From Clostridium tunisiense TJ (lineage in GTDB: Bacteria > Bacillota > Clostridia > Clostridiales > Clostridiaceae): a DNA stretch of 64,000 bases. Shown in pieces: positions 16,254 to 28,155 of this stretch. How positions within the stretch are numbered: position 1 is the first letter of the stretch; each line of letters opens with the position of its first letter. The stretch covers positions 248,001 to 312,000 of the forward strand of contig NZ_AMQH01000006.1 of assembly GCF_000300195.1 (NCBI RefSeq), read 5' to 3'. The notes beneath the pieces are model-generated. The model was not told where the DNA came from. It made no database searches and saw only the letters and a list, made by a program, of their open reading frames with translations. The position numbers and the translations under genes are program-made.

Positions 16254-16293
16254 AAAAGATAAAGTGTAGCACATTGGCTACACTTTATCTTTT
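16254..16293 (-). terminator. Intrinsic terminator overlapping the thiN stop
   Basis: A perfect 17-bp stem, AAAAGATAAAGTGTAGC with its complement, closes a 6-base loop. The thiN TAG stop is inside the arm. The A-rich outer stem gives a U run on the - strand. Confidence 0.88.
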
Positions 16294-16916
16294 GCTATAA
16301 TTATCATAAGTATTCCACTACTAAATTCTATCTCTACTTCCTTATTCTTAAACTTATTAGATAAGGTTAAGTTATTACTTATACTTAAATCAAAGTTTTC
16401 TAGTGGATATTTCGCTCCTTTTATAGTGAGTCCCTTAACATTTTCAAAGTAACTAAGAAGTGAAAATCCTTCCCCTTCTATCCCTTCTAACGTAAGAGAC
16501 TTATCTGTTAGATATATCACGTTATACTGATCTATAATATAAGCTTTTATACCCATTTTTAGTGCTCTGTATAGTACATAGATATTTCCTAGAAAATGAT
16601 CTAATCTCTTTCCTGTACACCCAAGAAAAATCACTTCTGAAGCACCTATCTCCTTAGCTTTATCTAAAGCCAAATCACTATCCGTGTAATCCTTATCTAC
16701 TGGAAAATTTATAATTGGACAGGAAGTTTTCATTTCCTCTAATATGTGGGGGGCTATAGAATCAAAATCTCCTAATAAATAATCAGGATTAATGCCATAA
16801 TTGTACAGCACATTTGCTCCACCATCAGCCGCAATAATAATAGAATTTTCATCTAAGTATCTATGTATTAATTCCTCACTTGGAGCATCTCCTCCACCTA
16901 TTATGATAGCCTTCAT
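16278..16916 (-). CDS. thiN: Thiamine diphosphokinase
   Basis: Pyrophosphorylates thiamine with ATP to thiamine diphosphate. 212 aa; ADGGAN at 30-35, GDFDS at 49-53 and DKDYTDSD near 79 are the substrate and metal sites of the family. The ATG comes 1 base after the rpe stop with GAAGGGG upstream. It is the last gene of the long priA-thiN run and, as usual for thiN, carries no TPP riboswitch. Confidence 0.95.
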   Translation of the reverse strand: MKAIIIGGGDAPSEELIHRYLDENSIIIAADGGANVLYNYGINPDYLLGDFDSIAPHILEEMKTSCPIINFPVDKDYTDSDLALDKAKEIGASEVIFLGCTGKRLDHFLGNIYVLYRALKMGIKAYIIDQYNVIYLTDKSLTLEGIEGEGFSLLSYFENVKGLTIKGAKYPLENFDLSISNNLTLSNKFKNKEVEIEFSSGILMIIIAKDKV

Positions 16917-16917
16917 G

Positions 16918-17568
16918 CTAAACCCCTTCTTTTAAAGCCTTTATATTTTCTTTAATATTGTTATTCTTAAACACTGCTGAGCCAGCTACTATAACATTTG
17001 CACCACTGTTTACCACTGTGCCTATATTGGTGCTATCAATACCACCATCTACTTCTATAAGTAAGTTCTTATTATATTTTTCTGCTAACTCTTTAACTTC
17101 TTTAATTTTATCTCCACAATATGTTATGTATTTTTGTCCTCCAAATCCAGGATTCACAGACATTATTAAAACCATGTCTAAGTTAGGAATTAAATGTTTA
17201 ATAGAATTAACTGGTGTTGCAGGATTTAATGAAACCCCCGCCTTTACTCCAAAGCTCTTGATATAACTTACAGTTCTATCTAAATGTCTATCAGCCTCGT
17301 AATGCACAGTTATAATGTCTGCTCCTGCATCTACAAAATCCTTAATATATCTTGAAGGTTCTTCAATCATTAAATGTACATCAAAGGTAAGTTTTGTTAA
17401 GCTTCTAATTGATTTTATTATAGGCACTCCAAAAGATATATTAGGCACAAACATTCCATCCATAACATCTATATGAATCATATCTGCACCATACTTCTCT
17501 AGGCTTACAATATCTTCTCCAAGTTTCGAAAAATTTGCTGATAATATTGACGGTGAAATTTTTATCAT
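16918..17568 (-). CDS. rpe: Ribulose-phosphate 3-epimerase
   Basis: Pentose phosphate pathway enzyme converting ribulose-5-phosphate and xylulose-5-phosphate. 216-aa TIM barrel; HIDVMDG at 32-38 (H32, D34 metal/catalytic), [10 protein letters not shown] in the middle and EVDGGI late in the chain. Its ATG overlaps the rsgA stop (ATGA), so translation is coupled. Confidence 0.97.
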   Translation of the reverse strand: MIKISPSILSANFSKLGEDIVSLEKYGADMIHIDVMDGMFVPNISFGVPIIKSIRSLTKLTFDVHLMIEEPSRYIKDFVDAGADIITVHYEADRHLDRTVSYIKSFGVKAGVSLNPATPVNSIKHLIPNLDMVLIMSVNPGFGGQKYITYCGDKIKEVKELAEKYNKNLLIEVDGGIDSTNIGTVVNSGANVIVAGSAVFKNNNIKENIKALKEGV

Positions 17569-18431
17569 TTCCAGTTCCCCCTACTTATTGCTTCTTCTAA
17601 TGTTTTTACATAAAATTTATATCTATTTTCATTTATTTCTCCTAGTTCCAAAGCAGCTTTTACAGCACAACCTGGTTCCTTATGGTGAAAACAATTATTA
17701 AACTTACATTGGTCCCTATACTGTTTAAACTCCGGAAAACAGTGCTGTAAATCTTCCTTATCAATGAAGTCTAGCTCTAAGGAAGAAAATCCTGGAGTAT
17801 CCACCAGGAAACCCTCTTCCACTTGGATTAACTCACTATGTCTTGTGGTATGCTTACCTCTTTTAGCTTTTTCACTAATTTCTCCAGTTTTCATCTTTTC
17901 TCTTCCCATGAAGCTGTTTAAAAGAGTAGATTTGCCAACTCCAGATGGTCCACAGAACACACTTATGTTGTCCTTTATCTTTTCCTTTAATCCTTGGACA
18001 CCAATACCATGTTTTGCTTCTAAGTATAAAACCTCATAGCCTACATTTTTTAATACTTCTCCTATTTCTTTGTGCTCTTCTGCTGCTAAATCCATTTTAT
18101 TAAAGCATACCACTGCCTTTAAATCATTATATTCACAAAGCACCAAAAACTTATATAATAGCTCTAAGTTTAAATCCGGCTCTTTAAAGGCAAACACAAC
18201 AAAAGCTTGAGTAACATTGGCCACTACAGGTCTAATTAGCTCAGTGTGTCTTGGTAGAATTTCATTTATAACTCCTGTTTTATCTTTTTCAACTTCTATT
18301 ACCACATAATCGCCAATCATAGGGGTAAGTCCACTGTGTCTGAACTTACCTCTAGCTTTACATTCATATATTTCTTTATCTACATCTACGTAATATAGTC
18401 CACCAATTCCTTTAACAATTACGCCTTCCAT
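17565..18431 (-). CDS. rsgA: Ribosome small-subunit GTPase RsgA
   Basis: Circularly permuted GTPase that checks late 30S maturation. 288 aa: OB fold, then NKMD (G4) at 111-114 before GPSGVGKS (G1) at 161-168 and DTPG (G3) at 211-214, the permuted order; C-terminal zinc site with C242, C247, H249/250 and C255. GGAGG lies before the ATG. Adjacent to prkC/prpC as in Bacillus, where it (CpgA) is a phosphorylation target of PrkC. Confidence 0.97.
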   Translation of the reverse strand: MEGVIVKGIGGLYYVDVDKEIYECKARGKFRHSGLTPMIGDYVVIEVEKDKTGVINEILPRHTELIRPVVANVTQAFVVFAFKEPDLNLELLYKFLVLCEYNDLKAVVCFNKMDLAAEEHKEIGEVLKNVGYEVLYLEAKHGIGVQGLKEKIKDNISVFCGPSGVGKSTLLNSFMGREKMKTGEISEKAKRGKHTTRHSELIQVEEGFLVDTPGFSSLELDFIDKEDLQHCFPEFKQYRDQCKFNNCFHHKEPGCAVKAALELGEINENRYKFYVKTLEEAISRGNWK

Positions 18432-18466
18432 GTTACCTCCAATTATTTTTCTTAATCCTTTATTTT

Positions 18467-20386
18467 TTAATCATCCTTATTATCATCTTTTCTAGCAGCT
18501 GTAGTTAATGTTATTGTAGTTCCCTTCTCTACCTTGCTATTTGGAGCCTTATCTTGTTTTTCAATTACATTTTTAGTGTCTCCGTTAACTTGTAAATTTA
18601 ATCCCAGTTCTTTTGCTATATCCTGTGCATCCTTCACTGATTTACCAATAAAATTTGGTACAGTAATCTTACCTGCATCTGGATCTTGGTACTTGTAGTA
18701 ATTTACCGAGATAGTCTCTTGTTCCTTAACCATTGTATTTGGCGCAATACTTTGATTAAATATTTTTCCGTCCTTAGACTTATCATCTGTCAATACCGCA
18801 GTAGCTTCTCCTAGTTTTAAATTTGAAACAGCTAGAACATTCTTAGCTTCATCTAGTGTCATATTTGATAAATCTTTAACCTTTTGGTATTTAATTTTAG
18901 AGCCCTTACTTATAACTAAATTTACTATATCGCCCTTTTTAAGCTTTGCCTTAGGACCTGGATCACTGCTAATTACTAGACCTTGAGCAACTTCCTCAGA
19001 ATTTTCCTCAGTTATCTTGCCTACCTTAAAGCCTAAGTTAACAATGTAGTCTTGTGCCACACTCTTGTCTAATAACTTAAGGTCAGGAAGTTCCTCTTCC
19101 TCTGGTCCAACGCTTACCCTAACTCTAACTTCGCTTTCCTTTTTCACTACAGTGCCTTCATTTGGAAAAACCTGTAGTATTGTTCCTTTAGGTTTATCAC
19201 TCTTTTCTTCACTTAAAACTACAAATTTTAAACCTAAATCCTCTACAATCTTTTGGCCCTGTTCTTTAGGTTGACCTGTTATTGTTGGAACTTTTATTTC
19301 ATTCTTAGCTCCACCACCTGAGCTTAAGGAAATGAAAAACTTACCTGCAAATAGTCCTAATACTATTGCAAGAATTACAGCTACTGAAGCAATAATCCAT
19401 TTCTTATTCTTATTATTCACCTTAGGACTTCTTTTTTTACCTCTTTCATCCTCATTATCCTCTTCATATTCATCCGCTTCATAAGAATCTACAGTAGCTT
19501 TAACATCAATAGGATCCATAACCCTAGTAAATTCATTTTCATTTTTTGAGTTTATTATTGTGTAAGCTTGATTGCTTTGTATTTTCTTTAAATCATTTAA
19601 TATATCTGTTACAGTTTGATATCGTCTAGCAGTCTCCTTCTCAGTAGCCTTTAAAATTAAGTTATTTAAACTCTCGGGAATACTTCCAATAAGTAGTCTT
19701 GGCGATATCACTGGCTCTTGAATGTGTTTTAAAGCTACTGAAACAGCACTCTCTCCATCAAAAGGAACCTTTCCTGTTATCATCTCATATAGTACTATAC
19801 CTAAAGAATAAATATCCGTTCTATAGTCTACTATCTTTCCTTTTGCTTGCTCAGGAGAGAAATAATGTGCAGACCCTATGACCTTACTGGTATGAGTTAT
19901 GGTATCTGAAGAAGCAGCCTTTGCTATACCAAAATCAGTTACCTTTACTGTGCCATCTTCCGTTACTAAAATATTATGAGGTTTTATATCTCTATGAATA
20001 ATATTATTTTTGTGTGCACATTCTAAGGCCTTTGCAATCTGAATTCCAATACTTAAAGTATCATCTACACTAAGTCTTCCTCTTTCTTGAATTACTTCCT
20101 TTAAAGTTTTTCCATTAACAAGTTCCATAACAATATAGTTAATATTATTATCACTACCTACATCATAAATATTTACTATGTTATTTGCTGAAAAGCTTGC
20201 AGCAGCTGCTGCTTCTTTTCTAAACTTATTCATGAATTCTAAGTTATTAGAATACTCTTCTTTAAGAATCTTTACAGCTACATATCTATTTAACAGAAGG
20301 CACTTAGCTTTATAAACTACAGCCATTCCACCTTCCCCTATCTTCTGGAGCAGTTGGTATCTACTACCTAATATGGTTCCAATCAT
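18467..20386 (-). CDS. prkC: PASTA-domain Ser/Thr protein kinase PrkC
   Basis: Membrane receptor kinase for muropeptides, involved in germination and wall homeostasis. 639 aa: Hanks kinase domain at 1-270 with [12 protein letters not shown] at 17-28, K39, HRD at 131-133 and DFG at 151-153; an acidic linker; one membrane segment near 331-352; then four PASTA repeats outside, and a charged tail. The ATG, with AAGGAG upstream, lies 23 bases inside the end of prpC, so kinase and phosphatase are translationally linked. Confidence 0.96.
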   Translation of the reverse strand: MIGTILGSRYQLLQKIGEGGMAVVYKAKCLLLNRYVAVKILKEEYSNNLEFMNKFRKEAAAAASFSANNIVNIYDVGSDNNINYIVMELVNGKTLKEVIQERGRLSVDDTLSIGIQIAKALECAHKNNIIHRDIKPHNILVTEDGTVKVTDFGIAKAASSDTITHTSKVIGSAHYFSPEQAKGKIVDYRTDIYSLGIVLYEMITGKVPFDGESAVSVALKHIQEPVISPRLLIGSIPESLNNLILKATEKETARRYQTVTDILNDLKKIQSNQAYTIINSKNENEFTRVMDPIDVKATVDSYEADEYEEDNEDERGKKRSPKVNNKNKKWIIASVAVILAIVLGLFAGKFFISLSSGGGAKNEIKVPTITGQPKEQGQKIVEDLGLKFVVLSEEKSDKPKGTILQVFPNEGTVVKKESEVRVRVSVGPEEEELPDLKLLDKSVAQDYIVNLGFKVGKITEENSEEVAQGLVISSDPGPKAKLKKGDIVNLVISKGSKIKYQKVKDLSNMTLDEAKNVLAVSNLKLGEATAVLTDDKSKDGKIFNQSIAPNTMVKEQETISVNYYKYQDPDAGKITVPNFIGKSVKDAQDIAKELGLNLQVNGDTKNVIEKQDKAPNSKVEKGTTITLTTAARKDDNKDD

Positions 20387-21110
20387 GTGTACACTCTCCT
20401 TTAAAAATGATAACAGAAATATTATCTTTTCCGCCTTTTTCTTTACTACGCTCTATTAATCTTATGCTGCTATTACTGATATCATTATTTATAATACTTA
20501 GGATTTCTTCCTCAGTTACTTCATTAGTTAATCCATCTGAACATAACATTACTGTACTTATGTTTTGTAAATCTAAAGGATAATAATCTCCCTTAATAGA
20601 GATTTTTGTTCCTACAGCCCTAGTAATAACATTTTTGTTTGGATGGTTTATTGCTTCTTCAGCTGTAATGGTGCCATTATCTAAAAGTTCTTGTACTAAA
20701 GAGTGGTCCTTAGTAACTTTTATTAATTCCCCTTTTGAAACCACATAACAACGACTATCCCCTACATTAGCTACAATGAGCTTATTTCCCTTCACATAAG
20801 CTACTGTAAGAGTAGTTCCCATACCACTGCAATTTTCATTTAGTACTGCATATTTATAAACATTTTTATTTGCCTCATCTATTGCACCTTCTAATGCTTG
20901 CTCCATGTCATAGTCATTACAATGAGTTTTAATGTATTCTAATACACTATCCACTGCAATTTTACTTGCCACCTCACCAGCATTATGGCCTCCCATGCCA
21001 TCAGCAATTACAAATATACTATACTCACTATGTTCATAAAATCCTACGGTATCTTCATTGAGGGTCCTTTTATTCCCTAAATCAGTTTCTATACCTATTA
21101 ATCTCCCCAT
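20364..21110 (-). CDS. prpC: PP2C-type Ser/Thr protein phosphatase
   Basis: Metal-dependent phosphatase that reverses PrkC phosphorylation. 248 aa; opening D10 and N13, ADGMGGH at 36-42, SDGLTNE and GGKDNISVI are the PP2C metal and phosphate motifs. It starts 4 bases after the rlmN stop and overlaps prkC. Symbols prpC and stp are both used for this family. Confidence 0.96.
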   Translation of the reverse strand: MGRLIGIETDLGNKRTLNEDTVGFYEHSEYSIFVIADGMGGHNAGEVASKIAVDSVLEYIKTHCNDYDMEQALEGAIDEANKNVYKYAVLNENCSGMGTTLTVAYVKGNKLIVANVGDSRCYVVSKGELIKVTKDHSLVQELLDNGTITAEEAINHPNKNVITRAVGTKISIKGDYYPLDLQNISTVMLCSDGLTNEVTEEEILSIINNDISNSSIRLIERSKEKGGKDNISVIIFKGECTHDWNHIR

Positions 21111-21114
21111 ATAG

Positions 21115-22149
21115 TTATGACTCCTTCTTTTTTAAATAACTTCTTCTAAGTTGTCCACATGCAGCATTTATATCAAGTCCCATTTCTCTTCTTATGGTTG
21201 TTTCAATACCGTTTTTTGCTAAAACATCCTTGAACTTGTTAATTGCCTCCATATTGGACTTTTTAAGTGTACTTTCACTTATTTCATTAATAGGAATTAA
21301 ATTAACATGACAAAGCATCCCCTTTAAAATTTTTGAAAGTTCCTCAGCATTGTCCTTTGTATCATTAAACCCCTTAACTAACGCATACTCAAAAGTAATT
21401 CTTCGATTCGTTTTGCCTATGTAATACTTACAAGCTTCTAAGAGTTCCTCTATTGTATAGGCATTTGCAATAGGCATTGTTTGCTTTCTAATTTCATCAC
21501 TTGGTGCATGGAGCGAAATTGCTAAGGTAATTTGCAAGTCCAAATCAGCAAGTGTTTTTATCTTTGGTACTATTCCACAGGTTGAAAGAGTAATATGCCT
21601 TTGACCAATATTTAATCCATACTCAGCATTTACATTATATATAAATTTTAACACATTTTCAAAATTATCTAAAGGTTCTCCACTGCCCATAAGTACAACA
21701 TTAGAAATTCTTTCCTTTAGTTCACTTTGAGCTCTTATTATCTGGCCCAATATTTCACCACTAGTTAAATTTCTCACTACTCCCCCAATAGTTGAAGCAC
21801 AAAACTTACATCCCATTTTGCAACCTATTTGAGTAGAAACACAAATAGAGTTACCATGTTTATATTTCATAACTACAGACTCAATAACATTTCCATCTCT
21901 TAAAAGAAATAAATGTTTTTTCGTGTCTTCTCTTTTAGAACTGTAGGTTTCTATAATCTCTGGGATGCCTACGTAAAAACTCTCCTCTAATTTTTCAAGA
22001 GTAGCTTTAGGAATATTAGTCATTTCACTAAAACACCAGACTTCTTTGTATATCCAATCCATTACTTGCTTTGCTCTAAAATCCTTTTCCTTATTATCTT
22101 TCATCCATTGTTTCAACTCTTGCAAATCTAAATCTAAAATATTTTTCAT
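21115..22149 (-). CDS. rlmN: Dual-specificity 23S rRNA/tRNA adenine-C2 methyltransferase RlmN
   Basis: Radical-SAM enzyme that methylates A2503 of 23S rRNA and A37 of some tRNAs. 344 aa; C110, C114 and C117 form the CxxxCxxC cluster site, and C331 near the C-terminus (AACGQL) is the expected methyl-carrying cysteine. Located between rsmB and prpC, 8 bases behind rsmB. Confidence 0.97.
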   Translation of the reverse strand: MKNILDLDLQELKQWMKDNKEKDFRAKQVMDWIYKEVWCFSEMTNIPKATLEKLEESFYVGIPEIIETYSSKREDTKKHLFLLRDGNVIESVVMKYKHGNSICVSTQIGCKMGCKFCASTIGGVVRNLTSGEILGQIIRAQSELKERISNVVLMGSGEPLDNFENVLKFIYNVNAEYGLNIGQRHITLSTCGIVPKIKTLADLDLQITLAISLHAPSDEIRKQTMPIANAYTIEELLEACKYYIGKTNRRITFEYALVKGFNDTKDNAEELSKILKGMLCHVNLIPINEISESTLKKSNMEAINKFKDVLAKNGIETTIRREMGLDINAACGQLRRSYLKKKES

Positions 22150-22157
22150 CTTCTCAC

Positions 22158-23492
22158 CTACTTATTTCTACGAATTTTAGCTATAAAAAATCCATCCATA
22201 TACGAATTAGGGAGTATGGTTGCAAAACCTTCTTCATGGTAAATAATATTATCTGATTTTCCAAAATAAACCTTTTCCACAGTAAACTCTGGATTCTTAC
22301 TTATAAACCACTTTATATTTTCTTCATTTTCTTCTTTATTCAAAGTACAAGTAGAATATAAAATCACTCCTTGTTCCTTAACATACTTAGCTGCATTAGT
22401 CATTATCTTCCTTTGGATTTTTACAATTTCCTGTAACTCCTTGGCATTTTTATTATACTTAATTTCTGGCTTTTTTCTTATAATTCCAAGACCGGAACAA
22501 GGTACATCAATAAGGACACTATCAGCTTTTTCACTAAGGCTTTCTTCATACTTTGTAGCATCTAATATAGATAAACTAATATTGCTTAGCCCAAGTCTTT
22601 CAGTATTCTCCTCTATCAATCTAAGTTTATGTTCGTATATGTCAAAAGCTAATACCTTCCCTGTATTATTCATTAGTTCTCCAATATGGGTAGTTTTTCC
22701 TCCAGGAGCACTACACAAATCTAAAATGGTATTATTTTCCCCTACATCCATGGTTGGAGCTACCAGCATAGCACTTTCATCCTGTACAGTAATATATCCA
22801 TCTTTAAATAGAGGATTTTCTTCAATATTTCTTCCTCTAATTATCTTTATTGCTTCAGGGCAAACATACCCTTCCTCTATCTGATAACCATGTTCTTCTA
22901 ACTTACTAAATACTTCCTCATAATCTCCCTTAGTAGAGTTTACTCTTACAGTAATATCTGGTCTTTGGTTTAGTCCTGATAAAATCTTCTCGCAAACTTC
23001 TATTCCATACTGCTCATTGAATAACTTTACCATCCATTGAGGAAAGGAATATTTAAAAGCTAATTCTTCAAAAATATTCCCCTCCTTCCAATAGACTTCC
23101 TCTTCTTTATTTCTTAAATAATTTCTTAGCACTCCATTAGCTACCTTAGAAGCCCCTAAAGATACATACTTTTTTACTAAGTTTACTGCTTCGTTAACAG
23201 CAGCAAATTCTGGTACCTTATCTAAATACCTAATTTGATAGATAGTTATTCTTAAAACATTTAGTAAAAATCTATCTGTTTTATCAAAGTTATTCTTTAA
23301 AAATCCTTTTAAAATCTTGTCTATGGTATATTTATATTTTATTGTGCCATAAACTATTTCCGTTACTAAGCCTTTATCCTTTTGCTCTAAACTGCTACTA
23401 TTAAGCATATTTCCAAGTACAATACTTGAATATGCTTTATTATAAAATACTTCATTTAATACATCTACAGCTATTTTTCTAGCATTATCCAT
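22158..23492 (-). CDS. rsmB: 16S rRNA (cytosine967-C5)-methyltransferase RsmB
   Basis: 444-aa m5C methyltransferase with an N-terminal NusB-like RNA-binding domain and a C-terminal Rossmann domain. Visible motifs are [12 protein letters not shown] (SAM site), DVPCSGLG (conserved PC) and YSTCT, whose cysteine is the nucleophile. GAGGGAAG lies before ATG. Part of the fmt-rsmB-rlmN run conserved in Firmicutes. Confidence 0.96.
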   Translation of the reverse strand: MDNARKIAVDVLNEVFYNKAYSSIVLGNMLNSSSLEQKDKGLVTEIVYGTIKYKYTIDKILKGFLKNNFDKTDRFLLNVLRITIYQIRYLDKVPEFAAVNEAVNLVKKYVSLGASKVANGVLRNYLRNKEEEVYWKEGNIFEELAFKYSFPQWMVKLFNEQYGIEVCEKILSGLNQRPDITVRVNSTKGDYEEVFSKLEEHGYQIEEGYVCPEAIKIIRGRNIEENPLFKDGYITVQDESAMLVAPTMDVGENNTILDLCSAPGGKTTHIGELMNNTGKVLAFDIYEHKLRLIEENTERLGLSNISLSILDATKYEESLSEKADSVLIDVPCSGLGIIRKKPEIKYNKNAKELQEIVKIQRKIMTNAAKYVKEQGVILYSTCTLNKEENEENIKWFISKNPEFTVEKVYFGKSDNIIYHEEGFATILPNSYMDGFFIAKIRRNK

Positions 23493-23506
23493 TATCTTCC
23501 CTCAAC

Positions 23507-24187
23507 TTATCTTTCTCTGTCACTTAGTGCAATTAACCTTAGTAATTGTGCAATAGCAGTAAGTGCTGCTGCCACATAGGTAAATCCCGCCGCTCTTAAC
23601 ACCTTTTTTGTTCCAGTTAATTCATCCTCATGAAGTATATTTCTATCTTTTAATATTGTTACAGCCCTATTTGAGGCATTAAATTCCACTGGTAATGTGA
23701 CTATTTGAAATAAAACCACTGCAGTAAAAAGTAAAATCCCTAAATTAACTAAAGCTGGCATGGATAAAATAAACCCTAGAATAAAAAGCATCCAAGATGC
23801 ACTAGATCCAAGATTTGCAATAGGAACCATAGCCATTCTAATTTTGATAGGTACATACCCATCCCTGTGCTGAATTGCATGACCCACTTCATGAGCTGCA
23901 ACCCCAATAGATGCAATAGAAGCCCCATAAAATACGTCCTGGGATAACCTTACTACATTTTCTTTTGGGTCGAAGTGGTCTGTTAATTTCCCTCCAATAG
24001 GAACTACTGGTACATGAAATAATCCATAGCCATCTAATATCATTCTTGCCACTTGGCTTCCTGTGTAACCATTTCTACTATAAACCTTTGAATATCTTGA
24101 ATAACTAGCTTGTATGTTAAATTGAGCCCAGGTAGCAATTATTAGCGCTGGTAATAAGATCAGCATAGTTGAATCAAAATAAAACAT
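23507..24187 (-). CDS. Zinc metallopeptidase, YugP family
   Basis: 226-aa membrane protein with HEVGH at 99-103, a zincin active site, between an N-terminal membrane segment (about 7-22) and two C-terminal hydrophobic regions. YugP-type proteases are widespread but their substrates are unknown. It lies 15 bases behind rsmB and 20 before fmt, in one operon; this slot is common in clostridia. Confidence 0.9.
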   Translation of the reverse strand: MFYFDSTMLILLPALIIATWAQFNIQASYSRYSKVYSRNGYTGSQVARMILDGYGLFHVPVVPIGGKLTDHFDPKENVVRLSQDVFYGASIASIGVAAHEVGHAIQHRDGYVPIKIRMAMVPIANLGSSASWMLFILGFILSMPALVNLGILLFTAVVLFQIVTLPVEFNASNRAVTILKDRNILHEDELTGTKKVLRAAGFTYVAAALTAIAQLLRLIALSDRER

Positions 24188-24206
24188 ATTAATCTCTCCT
24201 TAAACT

Positions 24207-25139
24207 TTATTTGTGTAATACTTCTTTTTCCTCTATACTGTTTCCTTTAATATACTCTGATACTTTAAGGGGTTTTTTATTTGGAAACTGTACTTCTGTA
24301 ATAAGCAAAACCTTATCCTTAGTTGAAACTCTTATTCCCTCACCATTCACCTTTAGAATTGTTCCTGGTAATTCTTTTGATTCCTCATGTAATACTTTAG
24401 TGCTTATTAACTTCATAGACTTATCCTTATAGAAAGTATAGGCCATAGGGAAGGGGTTTAACCCTCTCACAAAGTTATGAATTTCTTCTGCACTTCTTTG
24501 CCAATTAATATTTGCCATTTCTTTATTTAGCATACTTGCATAGGACGTTATAGTATCTCCTTGTTTTATTGGCACTATTTCATTGTTGTATACACCATTA
24601 ATTGTATCTATTAATAATTTTGCACCATCTTCCATTAGTAAATCATGAAGTTCTCCAGCCGTCATGCTTTCTGTAATATCAAATTCGCTTTTTAAAAGCA
24701 TATCTCCAGTGTCAAGGCCTACATCCATAAGCATAGTAGTATTTCCACTGGTCTTTTCACCTTCCATCACCGCAAAATTTATTGGTGCTGCGCCTCTATA
24801 CTTTGGAAGAAGCGATGCATGTAAGTTAATACACCCATACTTAGGTATATCTAAAACTTCTTTAGAAAGAATTTGTCCAAAGGCAACTACAATTATAAAG
24901 TCTAACTCCATAGCTTTAAGCTTATCTATTAGTTCTTTATCCTTTTTTAATTTTTCTGGTTGATACACTGGAATATCATATTTTAGTGCTGCCTCTTTAA
25001 CAGAAGACATGGCCAAAGCCTTTCCTCTTCCTTTTGGCCTATCTGGTTGAGTTAATACTGCTTTAACTCCAAATTCTTTCACAATAGCTTCAAAGGAGGG
25101 TACTGCAAATTCTGGTGTTCCCATAAAAACTATATTCAT
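24207..25139 (-). CDS. fmt: Methionyl-tRNA formyltransferase
   Basis: Formylates initiator Met-tRNA with 10-formyl-tetrahydrofolate. 310 aa; MGTPEFAV at 6-13 and NLHASLLP at 105-112 (N, H catalytic) with YRGAAPI behind. AAAGGAAG lies before ATG. Its partner def lies upstream, but 210 bases with an octamer tandem repeat come between them, instead of the usual few bases. Confidence 0.97.
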   Translation of the reverse strand: MNIVFMGTPEFAVPSFEAIVKEFGVKAVLTQPDRPKGRGKALAMSSVKEAALKYDIPVYQPEKLKKDKELIDKLKAMELDFIIVVAFGQILSKEVLDIPKYGCINLHASLLPKYRGAAPINFAVMEGEKTSGNTTMLMDVGLDTGDMLLKSEFDITESMTAGELHDLLMEDGAKLLIDTINGVYNNEIVPIKQGDTITSYASMLNKEMANINWQRSAEEIHNFVRGLNPFPMAYTFYKDKSMKLISTKVLHEESKELPGTILKVNGEGIRVSTKDKVLLITEVQFPNKKPLKVSEYIKGNSIEEKEVLHK

Positions 25140-25269
25140 TTATTTACTTCCTTTCTTTAATGATTTATTAACAAACCAATTATTATACTGAAGGATTTTA
25201 TATAGTTATGTATAATTGCAGCTATAAGAGTTATTAACCCAAATATTATGCTGAAGCCGCAAAAACACT

Positions 25270-25341
25270 ATATCTTCCTATCTTCTTATCTTCCTATCTT
25301 CTTCTATTTTTATACTCTTGTATTCTTATATTCTCGTATTT
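25270..25341. repeat. Octamer tandem repeat, about nine units
   Basis: Read on the - strand, successive 8-base units AAATACGA, GAATATAA, GAATACAA, GAGTATAA, AAATAGAA, GAAGATAG, GAAGATAA, GAAGATAG and GAAGATAT follow each other without gap. The last four units form an exact 16-bp duplication apart from the final base. It lies in the def-fmt spacer. Confidence 0.8.
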
Positions 25342-25349
25342 AGCATTGG

Positions 25350-25790
25350 TTACTTTTTTACCTTGTCCGTGTAAAGTATCCCATCTAAATGGTCTATTTC
25401 ATGACAAAATGCCCTTGCTAGAAAATCTTCTCCTTCAAGTTCTATCTGTTGTCCATTCTCATTTAATCCTTTAACCTTAACATATTCAGGACGTATTACC
25501 TTTCCCTGCTCACCAGGAATACTTAAGCATCCTTCTAAAGCTTCTATTGAGCCTCTTTGCTTTATTATCTCTGGATTAATTAATACTATAGGTCCCTGTC
25601 CTACATCTATAACCACAATCCTCTTAAGGATTCCTACTTGTGGAGCTGCAAGTCCTACACCATTTGCATCATACATAGTTTCTAACATATCTTTAATTAA
25701 AACCTTAGTTCTATCATCAATATTTTTAACTACCTTACTTTTTTTTCTTAATACTTCCTCTTCTTTAGTTCTAATTTTTCTTAGTGCCAT
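25350..25790 (-). CDS. def: Peptide deformylase
   Basis: Removes the formyl group from nascent N-termini. 146 aa; the three metalloenzyme motifs [10 protein letters not shown] (44-53), EGCLS (86-90, metal ligand C88) and HEIDH (130-134, H130, E131, H134) are all intact. AGGAGG lies before ATG. It lies 23 bases behind priA, the common priA-def-fmt order. Confidence 0.98.
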   Translation of the reverse strand: MALRKIRTKEEEVLRKKSKVVKNIDDRTKVLIKDMLETMYDANGVGLAAPQVGILKRIVVIDVGQGPIVLINPEIIKQRGSIEALEGCLSIPGEQGKVIRPEYVKVKGLNENGQQIELEGEDFLARAFCHEIDHLDGILYTDKVKK

Positions 25791-25813
25791 TGTTATATAT
25801 TCCTCCTGCCTAT

Positions 25814-28027
25814 CTACAATAAATTATTGGGGTTAACATCTAAACCCACCTTAATATAATTATGAACTGAGTTTAACTCATTGTAGGTAATGTCCTTTAT
25901 CTCCTCAGCTAATTCTGTGGTAAAGTCTCCCTTAATAAGTATCTGCCATCTATAGGCACTCTTAATTTTAGAAACCCCACAGGGACATGGTCCTAATACT
26001 TCAATTTTATCATTATTATCTAGTTTTATGTGTAGTTTGTCACCTAAATCTTGTATACTTTTTATTAATAATTTTTCATCCTCACTACTTAGGTTTATAG
26101 CTAATATTTTAGCAAAAGGTGGATAATTCATAGCTCTCCTAATTTCTACTTCTTCCTTATAAAAACTTATGTAGTCATTTTCCACAGCATATTTTATACT
26201 AAAACTTTCTGGTGTATAAGTTTGAACCACCACTCTTCCAGGTTTCTTTCCTCTTCCTGCTCTTCCAGAAACCTGAGTTATTAACTGAAAAGTTCTTTCA
26301 TTGGCTCTATAATCTGGAAGATTTAAAGATAAATCTGCTGCTATAACTCCCACTAAGGTTACATTAGGAAAATCTAACCCCTTAGCCACCATTTGTGTTC
26401 CAATCAAAACATTATGTTCCTCATTCCTAAAGCTATTATAGATTTTTTCATAGGAATTTTTCCCTCTAGTAGTATCAAAATCCATCCTAAGAGTTCTTGC
26501 CTCTGGAAATACCTTTTTTACTTGGTCCTCTAATTGCTCTGTACCAATACCAAAGTATTTTACATATTTACTTTTACATCTTGGACAGGTGTTTACTATC
26601 TGCCTCTTAGCTCCACAATAGTGGCAAGTCAAATTTGAAGAATAATTATGATATGTTAATGCTATATCACAATTGCTGCACTTAAATACATAACCACACT
26701 TTCTACAGGAAACAAAGGTTGAAAACCCTCTTCTATTTAAAAATAATATTGCTTGTTCCTTGTTAGCTAATGTATGTTTTAATCCTGAAAAAAGACTTGC
26801 ACTAAAAATAGATTTATTATCATTCATAAGCTCTTCTCTCATATCAACTATTTTTACTTGTGGCAACACTGCACCATCAGCTCTTTCACTTAAAGTTATA
26901 AGAGTGTATTCTCCTGTGGTTGCCTTATAATAGCTTTCAATGGCTGGCGTAGCAGAGCCTAATACAACTTTGCAGCCCTCTATGTCACTTTTAAGTTCAG
27001 CTATATCTCTAGCATTATACTTTGGATCACTATCCGATTTATAACTACCCTCATGTTCCTCATCAATGACAATAAGCCCTAAATTTGAAAAAGGTAAAAA
27101 AATCGCTGATCTAGCTCCAATGGCCACCTTAACCTTGCCCATCTTTACCCTCATCCACTCATCAAATCTTTCACCATCACTAAGCTTACTGTGGAATATT
27201 GCTACATTCTTTCCAAAACGACCTTTAAATCTCTCTACCATTTGTGGAGTAAGAGAAATCTCTGGAATTAAAATAATTGAGTCTTTTCCATCTTCCATTG
27301 CTTTTTTTACTAAGTTCATATAAATTTCTGTTTTTCCACTACCTGTTACCCCATGAATTAGAAACTTTTTCCCTTTAGAATTCATAATAGTGTTGACAGC
27401 TTGTTGCTGCAAGGAATTTAAGGTTCTTTCCTCATAATTATTATATTGTTTATCGTTATATCTATTTATAACAGCTTCTTCTAATACTAGGAAGCCATGT
27501 TTAATTAAAGTGTTTATCGATGATACAGAAAAACCAAACTCATTTGAAAGTTGTTGTTTACTGTAGTTTCCATTGTTTTCTTTTATAAACTCTAATATTT
27601 TCTTGTAGCTTTCTTTTTCATACTTTGCTGTTATAGGTTCCCCTAAAACAACCACATTTTTAGTTTTGAACTTCATCCCTTTAGTAATTCCACTTGGAAT
27701 AAATACCTTAATACATTCTAAATAAGTACATAGATATTTACCCCTCATAATTCCAATAAGGGAAATATCCTTCTCCCTTATAACCTGAAAATCATCACTT
27801 ATTTCAATTATAGCCTTTAATTTACTAAGGCTTTTAGCATCCAGTTCTACATATTCATATAACTGAACAATAAAACCGTCAATATTTTTATTTCCCATCC
27901 CAAAGGGTACCTTAACCCTTTGGCCAAGATCAATTTTATTTTTTAACCCCTCAGGAATTTTGTATGTAAATATCTTATCAACCTTTACAGAATCATTATT
28001 TACAATCACTCCAGCATAGTTATACAT
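25814..28027 (-). CDS. priA: Primosomal protein N' (PriA helicase)
   Basis: Restarts replication at collapsed forks. 737 aa: N-terminal DNA-binding domain, GVTGSGKTE Walker A, IDEEHEGS Walker B, a zinc-binding insert with [13 protein letters not shown] and a second cysteine group, and helicase lobe 2 with SGRAGRG. I start at the ATG at 28027, with AAGGGAG 7 bases upstream; the in-frame GTG at 28045 would contain that site. It opens the long operon that runs to thiN, behind the coaBC terminator. Confidence 0.96.
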   Translation of the reverse strand: MYNYAGVIVNNDSVKVDKIFTYKIPEGLKNKIDLGQRVKVPFGMGNKNIDGFIVQLYEYVELDAKSLSKLKAIIEISDDFQVIREKDISLIGIMRGKYLCTYLECIKVFIPSGITKGMKFKTKNVVVLGEPITAKYEKESYKKILEFIKENNGNYSKQQLSNEFGFSVSSINTLIKHGFLVLEEAVINRYNDKQYNNYEERTLNSLQQQAVNTIMNSKGKKFLIHGVTGSGKTEIYMNLVKKAMEDGKDSIILIPEISLTPQMVERFKGRFGKNVAIFHSKLSDGERFDEWMRVKMGKVKVAIGARSAIFLPFSNLGLIVIDEEHEGSYKSDSDPKYNARDIAELKSDIEGCKVVLGSATPAIESYYKATTGEYTLITLSERADGAVLPQVKIVDMREELMNDNKSIFSASLFSGLKHTLANKEQAILFLNRRGFSTFVSCRKCGYVFKCSNCDIALTYHNYSSNLTCHYCGAKRQIVNTCPRCKSKYVKYFGIGTEQLEDQVKKVFPEARTLRMDFDTTRGKNSYEKIYNSFRNEEHNVLIGTQMVAKGLDFPNVTLVGVIAADLSLNLPDYRANERTFQLITQVSGRAGRGKKPGRVVVQTYTPESFSIKYAVENDYISFYKEEVEIRRAMNYPPFAKILAINLSSEDEKLLIKSIQDLGDKLHIKLDNNDKIEVLGPCPCGVSKIKSAYRWQILIKGDFTTELAEEIKDITYNELNSVHNYIKVGLDVNPNNLL

Positions 28028-28129
28028 AGGTTTATCTCCCTTCACAAGAGTGTATTTATTTTTTCCAATAACTACATTTTCTATTATATAACCTATAGTT
28101 ATTTTTTAGATTCTTTAAATAAGAGTAAG

Positions 28130-28153
28130 AAAAAAAGCGACATTGTCGCTTTT
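28130..28153 (-). terminator. Intrinsic terminator after coaBC
   Basis: AAAAGCGAC and GTCGCTTTT enclose a 3-base loop, with a U run (TTTTTTTC) on the - strand. It starts 2 bases after the coaBC stop. Confidence 0.92.
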
Positions 28154-28155
28154 GA

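Noticed and set aside
16082..16277. TPP riboswitch search near thiN
   Set aside because: No THI-box-like sequence; thiN lies at the end of a long operon.
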